Assembly (NCBI GenBank): GCA_934351835.1
Contig: CAKRJP010000023.1
Location: forward strand, 1 to 32,207
DNA length: 32,207 nt
DNA from: an uncultured Lachnospiraceae bacterium
Lineage (GTDB): Bacteria > Bacillota > Clostridia > Lachnospirales > Lachnospiraceae
Reading direction: 5' to 3'
Of the stretch, positions 30,688 through 32,207 are shown piece after piece (position 1 is the stretch's first letter; each line of letters opens with the position of its first letter). The position numbers and the translations under genes were made by a program. The notes under the pieces were generated by a model. It had not been told where the DNA came from. It searched no databases and was given only the letters and a program-made list of their open reading frames with translations.

Positions 30688-31926
30688 ATGCAAAATAAAA
30701 TTAATTTTTTAACATTGTATCAGAGTATCTTTGAATCCCTAAATGAGGGAAATCTCCAAAATCTTTTAGACCGTGTTTATAAAATCACCAATATTCCTAT
30801 TCTTGCTGTAGACATTATGTACAACCTTTTAGGCGCATCTTCTCACAAGCATACCGGAGATTACTATTGGGATTATCTGTTGAAACATAAAGGGTATGAA
30901 ACAGACATGACTGTTCGTCTTTATTCCGATGGGATTATGCAATCCGTAAATGAAAATGAGGCTCCCTATGTGATTGACTGGGGAGCTGCAACCGAAAACT
31001 ATCCTAAAATCTTAGGTATAATAAACGTCAATCAAATTGTCGAAGGGTATGTAGTTATGCAATGCCGAAAAAATGAAATTACAAACGATCATTTAAAAGC
31101 AATGGCAATCATTCAGGATGCTTGTAGTTTATTGATGAAAGATATGGATTCTGAAAGCAGCATGGAATTATCTCATCAGAAAGCTTTCGCAAATGAATTG
31201 TTTAATCACCGGATTCTTTCTAAAAAGCAATTAGATACCTGGAAAAATACTACTGGATTTTCGCTGGATCCCAGCTATAGAATTCTTGCGATAAGCACAA
31301 ATACCATTGCTGAAAAAAATGTATTATCTTTTATCAGGAAAAAAATACAACAAATATCTGGCAAACAATTATTATTAATACAGCATAACGTGTTGTATAT
31401 TTTACTGTACGATTTTTCAGATAGCTTTATGAAATCATATCTTCCAGAACTTTTAAATCTTCTGAAAAAATTTCATGCTTACTGCGGAATCAGCAATTCT
31501 TTTGACAATCTTCTGGACATTGCAGACTATCAGATGCAGGCCAGTGATGCAATGACATATGGAAGAAAAAATAACCATGACAAGTTTATTTATATGTATA
31601 GTGATTATTATCTTCCTGCTATTTTATATCCCAGAACCGAACAAATGCCTCTCCAAAATTATATTTCTCCAATAATTATTCAGATTCAGGAATATGATTA
31701 TAAACACTCTACAGACTTATATTTTACATTACAAAAATATATTAAAAATCTCTGCAGTACCTCAAATACCGCGGCAGAACTGCATTTGCATCGGAATTCT
31801 CTATTATATCGAATTAATAAGATTGAAGAACTTACTCATTCCAATTTAAGGGACTCTCAAACTTTTTTACATCTTAGTATTAGTTTTTATATGTTGGAAA
31901 ATGAACCTGCTCATGATATTGATTAG
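30688..31926 (+). CDS. PucR-family (CdaR-like) transcriptional regulator
   Basis: The 412-residue protein has an N-terminal GAF/PAS-like sensing region (about 1-165, with the phrase NIPILAVDIMYNLLGAS), a central domain (about 170-300), and the C-terminal PucR helix-turn-helix (about 345-400, TAAELHLHRNSLLYRINKIEEL). It differs in N-terminal domain from the other PucR-type protein in this window. It is divergent from the dehydrogenase/enoate-reductase operon and most likely controls it through the dyad between them. A ribosome binding site, AAGGGAG, precedes the start. The effector is unknown but probably the alcohol or enone substrate of that operon. Codon use is more AT-rich than in the genes to the left. 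Confidence 0.88.
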   Translation: MQNKINFLTLYQSIFESLNEGNLQNLLDRVYKITNIPILAVDIMYNLLGASSHKHTGDYYWDYLLKHKGYETDMTVRLYSDGIMQSVNENEAPYVIDWGAATENYPKILGIINVNQIVEGYVVMQCRKNEITNDHLKAMAIIQDACSLLMKDMDSESSMELSHQKAFANELFNHRILSKKQLDTWKNTTGFSLDPSYRILAISTNTIAEKNVLSFIRKKIQQISGKQLLLIQHNVLYILLYDFSDSFMKSYLPELLNLLKKFHAYCGISNSFDNLLDIADYQMQASDAMTYGRKNNHDKFIYMYSDYYLPAILYPRTEQMPLQNYISPIIIQIQEYDYKHSTDLYFTLQKYIKNLCSTSNTAAELHLHRNSLLYRINKIEELTHSNLRDSQTFLHLSISFYMLENEPAHDID

Positions 31927-31971
31927 TTTAGATAATTGAAAATATATTATTATTGATTTTCCTATTAAGAA

Positions 31972-32002
31972 AAAACCTGTAATCAATTAGATTACAGGTT
32001 TT
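31972..32002. terminator. Bidirectional terminator between PucR gene and tRNA-Asn
   Basis: A perfect stem (AAAACCTGTAATC 31972-31984 with GATTACAGGTTTT 31990-32002) with a 5-base loop. On the minus strand it ends the tRNA message with a U-run; on the plus strand TTTTAAAA follows. Confidence 0.93.
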
Positions 32003-32006
32003 AAAA

Positions 32007-32078
32007 CTCCCCGAGTAGGGTTCGAACCTACGACCCTTCGGTTAACAGCCGAATGCTCTACCACTGAGCTATCGAGGA
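32007..32078 (-). tRNA. tRNA-Asn (anticodon GTT)
   Basis: The 72-base gene has a 7-bp acceptor stem (TCCTCGA with TCGGGGA, one U-G pair), the anticodon loop CTGTTAA and the T loop GTTCGAACC. CCA is not encoded. It lies downstream of a 23S rRNA gene on the same strand and is probably transcribed with the rRNA operon. Confidence 0.97.
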
Positions 32079-32186
32079 TTACTAATATTAGATTATACAT
32101 GATATCTTATATAATTACAAGTATTTTTTCATGTACCTTCAAAACTGCATACAAGAAATATTTCCATCTTCTCTCCTAACCTACTT

Positions 32187-32207
32187 GGTCATGCCCTCGA
32201 CCGATTA
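32187..32207 (-). rRNA. 23S rRNA, 3' tip (gene runs off the right edge)
   Basis: The minus strand reads TAATCGGTCGAGG, the conserved 23S 3' end, followed by GCATGACC, the expected 3' strand of helix 1. The mature end near 32187 is estimated from this. The following bases (32186-32130, with GCAGTTTTGAAGGTAC on the minus strand) look like the 23S processing stalk. No 5S gene is visible between it and tRNA-Asn. Confidence 0.75.

Noticed and set aside
1..32207. CRISPR array, prophage or integrative element
   Set aside because: No regularly spaced short repeats, cas genes, phage structural genes, integrases or relaxases are seen.

Overview
This window looks like a piece of a low-GC Gram-positive chromosome from the class Clostridia, most likely a gut Lachnospiraceae. 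I infer this from the gene content (rpsF-ssb-rpsR preceded by a DUF951 gene, class B sortase, DUF5685 protein, PucR-type regulators, a GHKL/LytTR two-component system), the strong AGGAGG-type ribosome binding sites, and tRNA genes without an encoded CCA. No species can be named from the sequence alone. Apart from one recent-looking 715-bp duplication, no phage, insertion sequence, integrase or CRISPR array is visible.

Left part (1-5,900). The start of a flavodoxin gene and a LysR regulator lie on the minus strand. Next is the minus-strand cluster class B sortase - DUF951 - rpsF - ssb - rpsR, ending in a clear terminator. A divergent plus-strand operon encodes a zinc-ribbon membrane protein, a DUF5685 protein and a J-domain/TPR-like protein, and also ends in a strong terminator.

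Middle left (5,900-11,200). A membrane-anchored MerR-type regulator has a textbook MerR promoter (19-bp spacer with a dyad) in front of it. It is followed by an unrecognised PH-like membrane protein, a CstA-type carbon starvation transporter and a divergent XRE regulator with a C-terminal PH-like domain. Directly after the XRE gene lies a 715-bp copy of the 5' half of cstA, with 714 of 715 bases identical and in the same orientation.

Middle (11,200-17,000). This is a cyclic-di-GMP locus. A sensor diguanylate cyclase (GGDEF with an I-site) on the plus strand meets, stop codon to stop codon, a minus-strand pair: an SGDEF cyclase and a degenerate-GGDEF/EAL phosphodiesterase whose start overlaps the cyclase stop. 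A tRNA-Cys gene with its own promoter and terminator follows.

Middle right (17,000-21,700). A PucR-type regulator and a LUD-domain protein form one minus-strand unit. The lrgA-lrgB operon follows, with two perfect palindromes between its promoter and first gene, and then a convergent MalY/PatB-type aminotransferase.

Right part (21,800-32,207). A LytTR response regulator and GHKL kinase lie upstream of an ABC exporter (FtsX-type permease plus ATPase), separated from it by a hairpin that may act as an attenuator. The permease carries an extra N-terminal membrane domain clearly related to the sensor domain of the kinase, which is the most unusual observation here. Next is an operon of a zinc alcohol dehydrogenase and an old-yellow-enzyme/FAD oxidoreductase with a divergent PucR-type regulator. 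A long perfect dyad lies between them and shares TTGTGC/GCACAA half-sites with the dyad in front of the other PucR gene. The window ends with a tRNA-Asn gene and the 3' tip of a minus-strand 23S rRNA gene.
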